Shown: positions 7,851-16,659, counted from the stretch's first letter. The stretch: DNA of 64,000 bases from CAVPGP01 sp963704025 (GCA_963704025.1 CAVPGP010000001.1:992001-1056000); one strand, 5' to 3'. Numbers and translations are program-made. The notes: generated by a model not told the origin, from the sequence alone.

Positions 7851-8717
7851 ATGAAGCTGGCGGATCTCGTCGCCGAGCTCGACCGCGAGTTCTCGATCGA
7901 CCTCGTTCGCGACGACGACTGGGCGGCCGCCTTCGCGCACGTGTATCCCGACCCGTACTGGCGCACGTACGTCGATCCGGACTACGAGGGCCGCTGGGAC
8001 GGCCTCATGGTGCGAGGCGCCGCCGAGGTGACGGCCGCCGCGACGTGCGTCTTTCCCGGCGACGACGTCGTGGCGCAGCTCGAGCCCGGAACGCTCCTCT
8101 TCTCGGAGCACCCCGTCGACTTCGCCGACCGGCCGGGCTTCCTGCCGCTCTCGCGCGGGACGTTCGAGACCATGCTGGCACGGGGCATCACGTTCTTCCA
8201 CGCGCACGCGCCCATCGACCAGCATCCTCGGCTCTCGCCGTCCCGGCTCGTGGCGAAGGGCGCCGGCCTCGAGGCTCTCCAGGAGTATTTCCCGATCGAC
8301 GCCAACCTCCCCGGGGGCGCAGCGGTGCTGGGTCAGAGCATGCTCACAGTCGACGGCTTGGCCGACTCGCTGCGCGCGTTTCTCGGGGCCGACATCCCGG
8401 TCCACGTGCTGACGCGGACGCAGCAGCAGGCCGGCCGCGTGGCGATCGTCGCAGGCGGCGGGGCGTCGCGCGACATCCTCGAGGCCTCGCTCGCGCTCGG
8501 CTGCGAGACGTACGTCACCGGCAACGCGGCCACGAACTGCGAGCTCGACTTCGTCCAGACCGAGGTGCGTGAGTTTCGAGCCCTCGCCGACCGGGAGCAC
8601 GTGACGCTGATCGACGCCACCCACTACGGCCTCGAGCGGCCGCCCCAGCTGGAGATGGTGCGCTGGTTCGAGCAGCGCGGCCTGCCGTGCCGCTTCATCG
8701 AGAACGGCCCGAAGTAG
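7851..8717 (+). CDS. Nif3-like dinuclear metal-centre protein
   Basis: 288 residues from ATG 7851. Family features are present: LFSEHPVDF and FHAHAPIDQHP supply metal-binding His and Asp, VTGNAATNCE is the central glycine-asparagine turn, and IDATHYGLERP gives the final His and Glu ligands. Nif3/YbgI proteins form hexamers with two metals per subunit. Their cellular role is unclear, although some are annotated as GTP cyclohydrolase I type 2. The next gene starts 1 nt after the stop, so they are co-transcribed. Confidence 0.8.
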   Translation: MKLADLVAELDREFSIDLVRDDDWAAAFAHVYPDPYWRTYVDPDYEGRWDGLMVRGAAEVTAAATCVFPGDDVVAQLEPGTLLFSEHPVDFADRPGFLPLSRGTFETMLARGITFFHAHAPIDQHPRLSPSRLVAKGAGLEALQEYFPIDANLPGGAAVLGQSMLTVDGLADSLRAFLGADIPVHVLTRTQQQAGRVAIVAGGGASRDILEASLALGCETYVTGNAATNCELDFVQTEVREFRALADREHVTLIDATHYGLERPPQLEMVRWFEQRGLPCRFIENGPK

Positions 8718-8718
8718 G

Positions 8719-9363
8719 ATGGCCGCCGTGTCGAGTGCATACGACAGCGCCCGCCTCGACGAGATCGAGCGAGACCCGGAGCGGCCGGAGTGGATCCCCA
8801 TCCGGCGCCGGTTCGGGATCGCCGCGTTCGGGGTCAACGCGTGGGCGGCCGCCGGGCCCGAAGATGCCCTGATTCCGGAGCACGAAGAGTCGTCGATCGG
8901 CCACGAAGAGCTCTACGTGGTCGTCGAGGGACACGCGGCCTTCACCGTCGACGGGGAGGAGATCGACGCACCCGCCGGGACGATCGTCCTCGTCCGTGAC
9001 CCCGGGGTGATGCGCGGCGCCCGCGCGAAGGCCGGCGGCGCCACGATCCTGACCGTCGGCGGCAAGCCGGGCGAGGCGTTTCGGATCTCGCCGTGGGAAC
9101 TGACCGGCGATCTCAACGTACTGTTCGATCGCGGCGATTTCGCCGAGATCAAGCGGCGCCTCGAGCCCGTCGTCGCGGCGCACCCGCAGCTCGCGGAGCC
9201 GCTCTACAACCTTGCGTGCGCCGAGGCGCTGCTCGGCGAGGCGGACGCCGCGATCGATCACCTGGCGCGTGCTGTCGAGCTCCACCCGCCCTTCGCCGAG
9301 GCGGCGCGCGACGACGAGGACTTCGCCTCCCTGCGGGCGGATCCCCGCTTCGCCCGGCTCTAG
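8719..9363 (+). CDS. Cupin-domain protein with C-terminal TPR segment
   Basis: 214 residues. The first ~110 form a small cupin barrel: HEELYVVVEGHAAFTVDGEE has the HxE and glycine pattern of cupin motif 1, and PAGTIVLVRDPGVMRGARA covers the second region. Residues ~135-205 are TPR-like (EPLYNLACAEALLGEADAAIDHL, then a second helix pair). The cupin His/Glu set is incomplete, so metal binding is uncertain. Its TAG stop shares CTAG with the convergent HD-GYP gene. Binding or scaffolding is likely; no substrate can be named. Confidence 0.75.
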   Translation: MAAVSSAYDSARLDEIERDPERPEWIPIRRRFGIAAFGVNAWAAAGPEDALIPEHEESSIGHEELYVVVEGHAAFTVDGEEIDAPAGTIVLVRDPGVMRGARAKAGGATILTVGGKPGEAFRISPWELTGDLNVLFDRGDFAEIKRRLEPVVAAHPQLAEPLYNLACAEALLGEADAAIDHLARAVELHPPFAEAARDDEDFASLRADPRFARL

Positions 9364-10790
9364 GCCGGGACAGCGATCCGCTCGGGCGGCCGCTCGCGCT
9401 CGAGCACGCGCTCGAGCGCCTCGACGCAACGCGGGTCGAAGGCGGAGCCGCTCTCCTCGCGCAGCAGAGCGATCGCCTCGTCGTGACACCAGGCGCCGCG
9501 GTAGACGCGGGGCGAGACGAGCGCGTCGTAGACGTCTGCGACGGCGAGGATTCTCGCTTCGAGCGGGAGCTCGTGCTCGTGGAGCCCATCCGGATAGCCC
9601 GCGCCGTCGAGGCGCTCGTGGTGGCTCCGGACGAGCCGGCGCACCGAGGCGGTGAACCCTCCGAGCTCGCGCAGGAGGCGGTCGCCCCACTCCGGGTGGC
9701 ATTTGATGACGGCGAACTCCCTCTCCGTCAGCCGACCGGGCTTGCCCAGAATCCGCTCGGGGACCGAGAGCTTGCCGATGTCGTGGAGCAGGCCGCCGAT
9801 GGCGAGCGAGCGGAGGCGGCCCGGCGCCAGGCCGAGCTGCTCGCCGATCTGGACCGCGCGGAGCGCGACGCGCCGTGTGTGCTCGCCGGTGGAGCTGTCC
9901 TTGGCGGCGAGCCTCGCGGTCAGCGAGCGGACGCGCGCGCCGAGGAACGCCTCCTCCTCGGCGACGAGCTCTGCTGCGCGCAGGTCGCCGTAGAGCGGGC
10001 GCGACTGTGCGGTGCGGTGCAGGTCGACCGCGACCGGAGCAGCGACGAGAGCGATCCCGAGCAGCTCGAGCAGATGGCCGAGCCACCAGCCGAGCTGGGA
10101 GTAGCTCATCAGCATCGCGGGCGGCAGCGCCGCGAGCAGCCAGGCGATCCCGATCACGACCGCCATGTCGGCGATCCGCCGGGTGAGCAGGTAGGTCTTG
10201 AGCGCGCGGAGGAGGAGCACCGCGTAGAAGAAGGTTCCGGCGGCGAGGCCCGCGATCGCGACGGGGCTCCCCGGTGCCGGCACCGGGGGTACGAGGCTCG
10301 GGATGAGCATGCCCGCTGTCCCGAGCGTGACGATGGAGACGACGGCGACGAGCTGGAGCGCCACGAGCGCTCGGATCCCGGTCGGCCGTCGCAGCGCCGG
10401 CAGGGCCGAGAGCGCCAGGACGGCGCCGCCGATCGGCAGCGTCGCCGCGCCGGTGAACGCGACGATGCCGTTCATCCCGATCAGCATTCCCGGGGTGGCG
10501 AGCCCGTGGATCGCGAGCAGCGCGGTCATGACGGTGAAGGCGGTGCCGACCAGCACTGTGCGTCCGTCCCGGCGGCGGGCGCCGACGACCGTCAGCACGA
10601 CCGCCGCGATGGAGGCGATCAGCGCGCTGATGCCGACGCCGACGAAATGCAGCGGCCCGCCGAAGTGAACCGCGTTCCCGCCGACGAAGTGAAGCGTGGC
10701 GCCCGGGACGATCGCGCCGAGCCCGGCAAGGGCGAATGCCGGCGCGACCCGCTGGGCTGACTCCTGCCGCATGTGCGTGCGGATCGGCAC
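9360..10790 (-). CDS. Membrane HD-GYP phosphohydrolase (probable cyclic-di-GMP phosphodiesterase)
   Basis: 476 residues. The first ~250 are seven or eight hydrophobic segments with short loops, a membrane sensor-like module with no named domain recognised. The C-terminal ~180 residues are an HD-GYP domain: EHTRRVA, LLHDIGKL (the HD pair), HPEWGDRLL, HHERLDGAGYPDGL (the GYP motif) and ADVYDAL. HD-GYP proteins hydrolyse cyclic-di-GMP, here at the inner face of the membrane. No GGDEF protein is in the window to pair with it. Confidence 0.88.
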   Translation of the reverse strand: MPIRTHMRQESAQRVAPAFALAGLGAIVPGATLHFVGGNAVHFGGPLHFVGVGISALIASIAAVVLTVVGARRRDGRTVLVGTAFTVMTALLAIHGLATPGMLIGMNGIVAFTGAATLPIGGAVLALSALPALRRPTGIRALVALQLVAVVSIVTLGTAGMLIPSLVPPVPAPGSPVAIAGLAAGTFFYAVLLLRALKTYLLTRRIADMAVVIGIAWLLAALPPAMLMSYSQLGWWLGHLLELLGIALVAAPVAVDLHRTAQSRPLYGDLRAAELVAEEEAFLGARVRSLTARLAAKDSSTGEHTRRVALRAVQIGEQLGLAPGRLRSLAIGGLLHDIGKLSVPERILGKPGRLTEREFAVIKCHPEWGDRLLRELGGFTASVRRLVRSHHERLDGAGYPDGLHEHELPLEARILAVADVYDALVSPRVYRGAWCHDEAIALLREESGSAFDPRCVEALERVLERERPPERIAVPA

Positions 10791-10832
10791 GACCCTGCCG
10801 GGGCTTGAGGATCGCTCGACCCCTCGAACGAG

Positions 10833-12224
10833 CTATTCCAGGCCGAGGGCGGCGCGGACGCGCGCAAGCGGGCCGGTGATCTCGACCGCGACATGCGACT
10901 CGGTCAGCCAGCGCTCGCGCGTCAGCGCGAACGAGCGCTCCTGCACCGGCTCGCCCCGCGGGGCGCGCTCGTTCCAGCCGACTTGCTCGTAGCCCAGTCT
11001 CGCCGACACGCGGGTGGACGCCTCGTTGCCTGCCATCGCGTCCGACTCCGCCCGCTCCGCGCCGAGGACGTCGAAGGCGAGCGCGAGCGCCGCCGTTCGC
11101 ATCTCCGTCCCCAGCCCTTGGCCCTGGAAGGGCCGGAGCAGGTACGAGCCGGTCGAGACCGTGCGGTCGCGCAGGAAGCTCTCGGCGTTCACAGCCTGGC
11201 TTCCCACCGGCCGGCCGTCGAGGAACGCGACAAAGGTGATGCCCCAGTCGTCCGGGCTCCGGCGGGCGCGCTGCTGCCGGAAGTGGTCGACGGTGTTCGG
11301 GACGAACGCATCCGTCCCGATCGCGTCCGTCCACGGGACGAGAAACGGCATCTCCTCCCGTGGGTGGATCCCGTGCTCCTCGATCGCGTGCGCCAGCGCG
11401 AGCACCTCCGCGTCGGTCGGCAGCCGCAGCTCGAGACGCGGAGTGCGGAGGACGAGCGACGGCAGGGGGCCCGGGTAGCGCAGGCAGAAGTAGGACTCGC
11501 CGACGACGTCGAAGCCGAGCCGGCCGTAGAGCTCGCGCGGCCAGTCGTCGGCGAGCGCGTCGAGGAAGACGAGCTCCGCGCCGGCGGCCGATGCTGCCGC
11601 CGCGGCCCGTGCGACGAGCGCGCGCCCGTAGCCGCGGCCACGCGCCTCGAGAAGCGTGTTCACGTCCTCGACCTGGGCGACGCCGTCCGCCTCGTAGAGG
11701 TCGCAGTACGCCACCACACGGCCCTCCTCGCGGATCCCGAAATGGCGGGTCGGCACCGCCTGCGCGTGGAGGCGCTTGGCCTCCAGCAGCCGCTTCGCCA
11801 CCCCGCTGTCGCCCCACTCCGCGCGCAGCGTGGACGTCTCGTGCGCCGGCGCGAGCTCGTCGAGGGAGAGCCCCACGACGGGACCCGCGGTGTCCTCGCG
11901 GTCAGGCGGCCGAAGCCGGGCCATGTGCACGTGGCGGCTGACGGTCCAGCCTGCCGCCTGGAACCCCGGCGCCAGCCTCCGCCCGAGCGCCTCGTCCGGG
12001 ATGGCCACCTTCCGGTGATGGAACCGTGACTGCAGGCGGTCGACGGCGTCGAGCAGCTCGTCGAGGCCGGGCGCCCCGTCGACGCGCACGTAGTTCAGGT
12101 CGTAGACGTCCGGCAGCTCGTCGACCGCGTAGGCGGTCCCGTGCTCGAACGGGGTGATCCTCCTCGACAGGCGCTCCTCGATGGCGGCCTGGAAGGCCCG
12201 GATGCGCTCGAGCTCAGCGGCCAC
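10833..12224 (-). CDS. Two-domain GNAT acetyltransferase
   Basis: 463 residues. The first ~225 form one GNAT domain with ARGRGYGRALVARA as its CoA loop. Residues ~240-440 form a second, of the RimJ/RimL type (LRTPRLELRLPTDAEV, LRPFQGQGLGTEMR, GYEQVGWNE). It overlaps the NADH dehydrogenase start by 11 nt on the same strand. This is the third double-GNAT gene in the first 12 kb, but it is not closely similar to the tandem pair at 753-2548. Substrates unknown. Confidence 0.82.
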   Translation of the reverse strand: MAAELERIRAFQAAIEERLSRRITPFEHGTAYAVDELPDVYDLNYVRVDGAPGLDELLDAVDRLQSRFHHRKVAIPDEALGRRLAPGFQAAGWTVSRHVHMARLRPPDREDTAGPVVGLSLDELAPAHETSTLRAEWGDSGVAKRLLEAKRLHAQAVPTRHFGIREEGRVVAYCDLYEADGVAQVEDVNTLLEARGRGYGRALVARAAAAASAAGAELVFLDALADDWPRELYGRLGFDVVGESYFCLRYPGPLPSLVLRTPRLELRLPTDAEVLALAHAIEEHGIHPREEMPFLVPWTDAIGTDAFVPNTVDHFRQQRARRSPDDWGITFVAFLDGRPVGSQAVNAESFLRDRTVSTGSYLLRPFQGQGLGTEMRTAALALAFDVLGAERAESDAMAGNEASTRVSARLGYEQVGWNERAPRGEPVQERSFALTRERWLTESHVAVEITGPLARVRAALGLE

Positions 12225-13476
12225 GGAGCGTCGTGTCGCGGCCGAGCGCGCCGAGCTCGGCGATGTCCCGGCGGAAGAACAGAGCGACGGTCCAGTCCAC
12301 TACGACGCGGAGCTTCCTCGACAGGAGCGGCAGCTGATAGAGGTGGTAGGTCCGGGTGACGAACCAGCCGGGGAAGCCGCGCAGCTCGAGGCCCATGACG
12401 TCCGCGATCCCCTTGTACCGCCCGAGCGTCGCCACCTGCCCGAGCATCCGGTAGCGGTACGGCTGGGGATCGCCGGCGACGTTCCTCGCGAGCCGGCGGG
12501 CCTGGCGGAGGGCGTGCTGGCAGGTGGGCGGGTCGGGTCGCCCGGGCGTCGTGAGGTTGGGCACCCGCGCACAGTCGCCGAGCGCCCAGACCCGCTCTCG
12601 GCCCTCGACGCGCAATGTCTCGTCCACGCGCACACGGCCCTGCTCGTCGAGCGGCAGGCCCCAGTCGGCCACCTGCGGGCTCGCCTTCACCCCCGCAGTC
12701 CAGACGAGGGTCTCGCAGGGGATCGTCTCGCCGTCCGAGAGCCGCGCCCAGCCGGCGCCGACCTCTTCCAGGGTGGTCGAGGTGCGGATCTCGACGCCGC
12801 GCCGTCGCAGCTCGCGGTCCGCGTAGTCGCCGAGGGGGAGGGGGATCTCCGCGAGGATCCTGGGCGCCGCGTCGACGAGCACCCAGCGCTGCCTCGCCCC
12901 CCGCAGCCGTGGGTAGTAGCGGAGCGCGTCGGCGACGAGGTCGGAGAGCTCGCCGACCGCCTCCACGCCTGCGTAGCCGGCGCCGACGAAGACGAACGTG
13001 AGGTTGCGCGTCCGCGTCTCCGCGTCGGGCGACTCGTCCGCCGTCTCCAGCCTGCGGAGCACGTGGTTGCGAAGCGCGATCGCGTCGGCCAGCGACTTGA
13101 ACGCCAGCGCGTGCTCGGCGAGGCCCGGCAGGGGCAGCACGCGGGCCACCGCACCCAGGGCGAGGACGAGGCGTTCGTACCGCACCGCGAGCGGGCCGGG
13201 CTCGGCGTCGACCGTGACCGTGCGCGCCGCTTCGTCGAGGCTCACCGCCCGCCCGAGCAAGAGCTCGGCGTGAGGGCACATGGCCCGGAGCGGGATGACC
13301 GCGTGGCGCGGCTCGATCGTCCCCGAGGCGGCCTCGGGGAGAATCGGGGTGTAGAGCATGAAGTTCTCCGCGCTGACGATCGTCGCGCCCGCCTTGCCGA
13401 GCTCTCGCGCGACGTAGCCGCCGGCAAAGCCGCCCCCGACGATCAGCGTTCCTCCGGCTGCTTCTCGCTCGTGCAT
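12214..13476 (-). CDS. ndh: Type II NADH dehydrogenase-like FAD oxidoreductase
   Basis: 420 residues. The FAD-binding Rossmann motif lies at residues ~11-20 (IVGGGFAGGY), the NADH-binding motif at FVGAGYAGVEA, and the second FAD site at VWALGDCARVPN. The C-terminal region after LLSRKLRVVVDW is the amphipathic membrane-attachment segment typical of NDH-2. It would pass electrons from NADH to quinone without pumping protons. It is divergent from the ABC transporter genes, with only 17 nt between the starts. Confidence 0.88.
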   Translation of the reverse strand: MHEREAAGGTLIVGGGFAGGYVARELGKAGATIVSAENFMLYTPILPEAASGTIEPRHAVIPLRAMCPHAELLLGRAVSLDEAARTVTVDAEPGPLAVRYERLVLALGAVARVLPLPGLAEHALAFKSLADAIALRNHVLRRLETADESPDAETRTRNLTFVFVGAGYAGVEAVGELSDLVADALRYYPRLRGARQRWVLVDAAPRILAEIPLPLGDYADRELRRRGVEIRTSTTLEEVGAGWARLSDGETIPCETLVWTAGVKASPQVADWGLPLDEQGRVRVDETLRVEGRERVWALGDCARVPNLTTPGRPDPPTCQHALRQARRLARNVAGDPQPYRYRMLGQVATLGRYKGIADVMGLELRGFPGWFVTRTYHLYQLPLLSRKLRVVVDWTVALFFRRDIAELGALGRDTTLRGR

Positions 13477-13493
13477 GCTCGTATTCTCGCGAG

Positions 13494-14201
13494 ATGTCCG
13501 ACGCTGTGATCGTGGAAGGCCTCGACGTCCGTCGCGGCGGCAAGCCTGTCCTGCGCGCCGTCACCCTGTCCGTGCCCGCCGGCCGGGTTACGGGGCTCCT
13601 CGGCCCGAGCGGCTCAGGAAAGTCGACGCTCATGCGCGCGATCGTGGGCGTCCAGATCGTCGAGCGCGGCGCCGTGCGGGTGCTCGGTCTCCCCGCGGGG
13701 TCGCCGGAGCTGCGCCGGAGGGTGGGCTACGTGACGCAGGCGCCGGCTGTCTACGTCGACCTGACGGTGCGGGAGAACCTGCAGTACTTCGCCACGGTGC
13801 TCGGCGTCGGCGTCGACCGGGTCGAGGCGGTGCTCGAGCTCGTCCAGCTGGGGGAGCTCGGCGGCCGCGTCGTGCGCAGCCTCTCGGGCGGCCAGGTGTC
13901 CCGTGTCTCACTTGCGACCGCGCTCCTCGGCGAGCCGGAGGTGCTGGTGCTCGACGAGCCGACGGTGGGGCTCGATCCGCTCCTGCGCCGCGACCTCTGG
14001 GACGCGTTCCACCGGCTTGCGGACGGCGGCGCGACGCTGCTCGTCTCCAGCCACGTCATGGACGAGGCGCGGCGCTGCGACGTGCTCCTGCTGCTGCGGG
14101 ACGGGCGCCTGCTCGCGGCCGAGCCGCCCGCGTCGCTGCTCGAGCGGACCGGCGCGCCGGATCTGGACACGGCGTTTCTGGCGCTCGTGGAGCAGTCGTG
14201 A
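13494..14201 (+). CDS. ABC transporter ATP-binding protein
   Basis: 235 residues. Walker A GPSGSGKST (~residue 40), Q-loop region GYVTQAP, signature SLSGGQ, Walker B LVLDEPTVGLDP and the SSHVMDEA switch histidine are all present. The type is that of drug and antibiotic exporters (CcmA-like). It overlaps the permease start by 4 nt (GTGA), so the two form one exporter. Confidence 0.92.
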   Translation: MSDAVIVEGLDVRRGGKPVLRAVTLSVPAGRVTGLLGPSGSGKSTLMRAIVGVQIVERGAVRVLGLPAGSPELRRRVGYVTQAPAVYVDLTVRENLQYFATVLGVGVDRVEAVLELVQLGELGGRVVRSLSGGQVSRVSLATALLGEPEVLVLDEPTVGLDPLLRRDLWDAFHRLADGGATLLVSSHVMDEARRCDVLLLLRDGRLLAAEPPASLLERTGAPDLDTAFLALVEQS

Positions 14202-14932
14202 CGAGTCGGATCACGCTCGGTACCGCCGCGCGCGTGCTGCGGCAGCTGCGGCGCGATCCGAGGACGCTCGTGCTCGTCTTCGCCGTGCCGCCGTTCCTGC
14301 TCACGCTCTTCAAGTTCGTGTTCGCAGACCAGGAGCAGACGTTCGACCGGATCGGCGGCCCGCTCGTCGGCATCTTCCCCTTCATCTCGATGTTCGTCGT
14401 CTCCTCGATCGCGGTGCTCCGCGAGCGGACGAGCGGCACGCTCGAGCGGCTGATGGCGATGCCGCTCTCCAAGGTCGACCTGCTCGCCGGGTATGGGCTT
14501 GCCTTCGCGGCCATTGCGACCGTGCAGGCGTCGATCGTCTCTGCCGTCGCATTCGGGCTGCTCGGGCTGGACGTCGCAGGCCCGGTCTGGCTCGTGATCG
14601 TGCTGGCCGTTGCGAACGCGGTCCTCGGGATGTCCCTCGGCCTCTTCTCGTCCGCCTTCGCGCGGACGGAGTTCCAGGCGGTCCAGTTCCTGCCGGCGCT
14701 CGTGATCCCCCAGCTGCTGCTGTGCGGCCTGCTCGTGCCGCGCGACCGGATGGCGCCCGCGCTGGAGGCGGTCTCGGCGTTCCTGCCGCTGACGTGGGCC
14801 TACGACGGGCTTCGCCGGGCGACGCTCGGGGAGACCGGAGGCCCGGTCGCGCGCGACCTGGCGATCGTCGTCGGCTTCACGCTGGCCGCCCTGGCGGCGG
14901 GGGCTGGGACGCTCAGGCGGCGAACGCCGTGA
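14198..14932 (+). CDS. ABC-2 type transporter permease
   Basis: 244 residues from GTG 14198, overlapping the ATPase stop. There are six hydrophobic helices, and LRERTSGTLERLMAMPL is the classic ABC-2 permease motif between the first two. Together with the upstream ATPase it makes a two-gene exporter for an unknown substrate. A large hairpin element begins 23 nt after the stop. Confidence 0.9.
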   Translation: MTSRITLGTAARVLRQLRRDPRTLVLVFAVPPFLLTLFKFVFADQEQTFDRIGGPLVGIFPFISMFVVSSIAVLRERTSGTLERLMAMPLSKVDLLAGYGLAFAAIATVQASIVSAVAFGLLGLDVAGPVWLVIVLAVANAVLGMSLGLFSSAFARTEFQAVQFLPALVIPQLLLCGLLVPRDRMAPALEAVSAFLPLTWAYDGLRRATLGETGGPVARDLAIVVGFTLAALAAGAGTLRRRTP

Positions 14933-14954
14933 GGACGCCGTGACCGTGCGGCAG

Positions 14955-15123
14955 CTAGAGGTTTGATGTGAAACTGGGGTGCGTGCGGAGATGGGCCAGA
15001 CCAAGCGGTTCAGCCGGATCGGGCGCAGCGCGTAGTGGTGCTACGGGCAAGCTTGAGCCGGCTGAACCGCGCCGTGTCTGGCACACCAGCCGTGCGTGCC
15101 GGCGTTTCACATCAAGCCTCTAG
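14955..15123. repeat. 169-nt nested hairpin element (element A)
   Basis: Terminal 20-nt arms (14955-14974 and 15104-15123) pair at 19 of 20 positions and both end in CTAG. Inside, GCCAGAC...GCGGTTCAGCCGG (14995-15017) pairs with CCGGCTGAACCGC...GTCTGGC (15058-15082). At the centre CGTAG-tggtg-CTACG (15031-15045) forms a small hairpin. The element fills the gap between the convergent permease and sigma-factor genes, and its last CTAG gives the sigma stop codon. It resembles element B at 42468. A MITE-like repeat, a bidirectional terminator or a structured RNA are all possible. Confidence 0.7.
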
Positions 15124-16187
15124 AGCTCGGCGAGCCGCCGTTCGAGGAAGCGCCGCTCCACGTCTCCCGGGGCGAGCTCGAGCGCGCGGCCGTAGGCGGC
15201 CCGCGCCTCGTCCGTCCGGTCGAGCCGGCGCAGCAGATCCGCCCGCGCGGAGTGGAGCAGGTGGTAGCGGTCGAGCCCGTCGATGCCGTCGATCAGGGCG
15301 AGCCCGGGCTCTGGCCCGTCTGCCATCGCGACGGCCACGGCGCGGTTGAGCTCGACCACAGGAGACGCCTGATGTCCGAGCAGGGCCTCGTAGAGGAGGA
15401 CGGCTGCCCGCCAGTCGGTCTGCGGTTCGGTGTGGAGCGCTGCGATCGCGGCCTGGAGCTGGTACGGGCCGGGCCGGCGGAGCGCGACCGCCCGGTCGAG
15501 CACGCGACGGCCTTCACCGATCTCGGCTCGATCCCAGAGCGAGCGGTCCTGCTCGTCCAGCAGGACGAGCTCATGGCCGGCGCGGGCGGCGCGGCGCGAG
15601 TCCTGGAGCAGCATCAGCGCCAGCAGCCCCAGCACCTCGGTCTCGTCGGGCATCAGCCCGCTCAGCACACGTCCGAGGCGGATCGCCTCTGCGCACAGCT
15701 CGCTTCGCACCGGCGGTCCGTAGCCCTCGTTGAAGACGAGATAGACGACCGCCAGCGCGGCGCGCAGCCGCTCGGGGAGCTCGTGGTCGGGCGGCACTCG
15801 AAACGGGATCCCGGCCGCCCGCACCTTGTGCTTCGCGCGCACGAGGCGCTGGGCCATGGTCGGCTCGGGGACGAGGAACGCATGCGCGATCTCCCCCGTC
15901 GTCAGGCCGCCCAGCAGACGAAGCGTCAGCGCAACCTGCGACTCGACCCCGAGCGCCGGATGACAGCACGTGAAGATCAGCGCCAGCCGCTCGTCCGGGA
16001 TCGCGGTCACGTCGCCGTCCTCCTCCCCGGCCGGTGTGATCGCTTCGAGTGCAGCCAGCAGCTCGGTCTTGCGGGCCAGCGTCTGCTCGCGGCGGATCCG
16101 GTCGATCGCTCGGTTGCGCGCCGTCGTGACGATCCAGGCGCCCGGGTTGGCCGGCAGCCCGTCGCGCGGCCACCGCTCGACCGCCAC
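15120..16187 (-). CDS. ECF42-type RNA polymerase sigma factor with TPR-like C-terminus
   Basis: 355 residues from GTG 16187. Homology to sigma region 2 (ESVFREEFGR...LAEDAVQDAF) continues upstream to about 16292, giving roughly 390 residues, but no ATG, GTG or TTG exists in that stretch. Region 2.4 is WIVTTARNRAIDRIRR. Region 4 is around LTLRLLGGLTTGEIAHAFLV. The long C-terminal extension is TPR-like. This architecture beside DGPF (YCII-domain) genes is the known hallmark of the ECF42 group. A start lost to a sequencing error, or a non-standard start, is likely. Confidence 0.85.
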   Translation of the reverse strand: MAVERWPRDGLPANPGAWIVTTARNRAIDRIRREQTLARKTELLAALEAITPAGEEDGDVTAIPDERLALIFTCCHPALGVESQVALTLRLLGGLTTGEIAHAFLVPEPTMAQRLVRAKHKVRAAGIPFRVPPDHELPERLRAALAVVYLVFNEGYGPPVRSELCAEAIRLGRVLSGLMPDETEVLGLLALMLLQDSRRAARAGHELVLLDEQDRSLWDRAEIGEGRRVLDRAVALRRPGPYQLQAAIAALHTEPQTDWRAAVLLYEALLGHQASPVVELNRAVAVAMADGPEPGLALIDGIDGLDRYHLLHSARADLLRRLDRTDEARAAYGRALELAPGDVERRFLERRLAEL

Positions 16188-16291
16188 TGCGAAGGCGTCC
16201 TGTACCGCGTCCTCGGCGAGGTCGAGGTCGCCGAGGACGCGGGCCAGGATCGAGACACAGCGGCCGAACTCCTCGCGGAAGACGCTCTCGA

Positions 16292-16657
16292 CTATCCGGC
16301 GACCTCCGCCGGCACGTCCATCACCGGCCGGACCTCGATCGTCCCGTACGCTGCGCCGGGAATCCGCGCCGCCCAGTCGAGTGCGTCGTCGAGCGTCGGC
16401 ACGTCGATCACGTACTGCCCTCCGAGCTGCTCCTTCGTCTCCGCGAAGGGGCCGTCCGTGACGAGCCGCTCGCCGCCGCGGACACGGACGCTCGTGGCGG
16501 CGGTCGTCGGATGCAGCCGCGCGCCGCCCACCATGACGCCGGCCTCACGAGCCTGTCGCGAGAAGGCCCAGTAGCGTTGGATGACGGCGCTGCTTTCCTC
16601 CTCGCTGAGGCGATCCCACATTGTCTCGTCGTCGTAGATGAGCAGCAGGTACTGCAT
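16292..16657 (-). CDS. DGPF/YCII-domain protein
   Basis: 121 residues, beginning MQYLLLIYDDE and carrying the DGPFAETKEQLGGQYVIDV motif that defines the DGPF (YCII-related) family linked to ECF42 sigma factors. The fold is a dimeric alpha-beta barrel. The biochemical role of these partners is not established. Its stop codon overlaps the first bases of sigma-factor homology, and it is a paralogue of the gene 2 nt upstream. Confidence 0.85.
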   Translation of the reverse strand: MQYLLLIYDDETMWDRLSEEESSAVIQRYWAFSRQAREAGVMVGGARLHPTTAATSVRVRGGERLVTDGPFAETKEQLGGQYVIDVPTLDDALDWAARIPGAAYGTIEVRPVMDVPAEVAG

Positions 16658-16659
16658 CG

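Noticed and set aside
10791..10832. Promoter for the HD-GYP gene
   Set aside because: The 42 nt between it and the GNAT gene is only the end of that region; no clear -35/-10 pair could be seen in such high-GC sequence.
8695..11817. 1040-codon open frame on the minus strand
   Set aside because: It is antisense to the Nif3/cupin genes and out of frame with the HD-GYP and GNAT genes. It is Arg/Pro/Ala-rich with no domain, a usual high-GC shadow frame.
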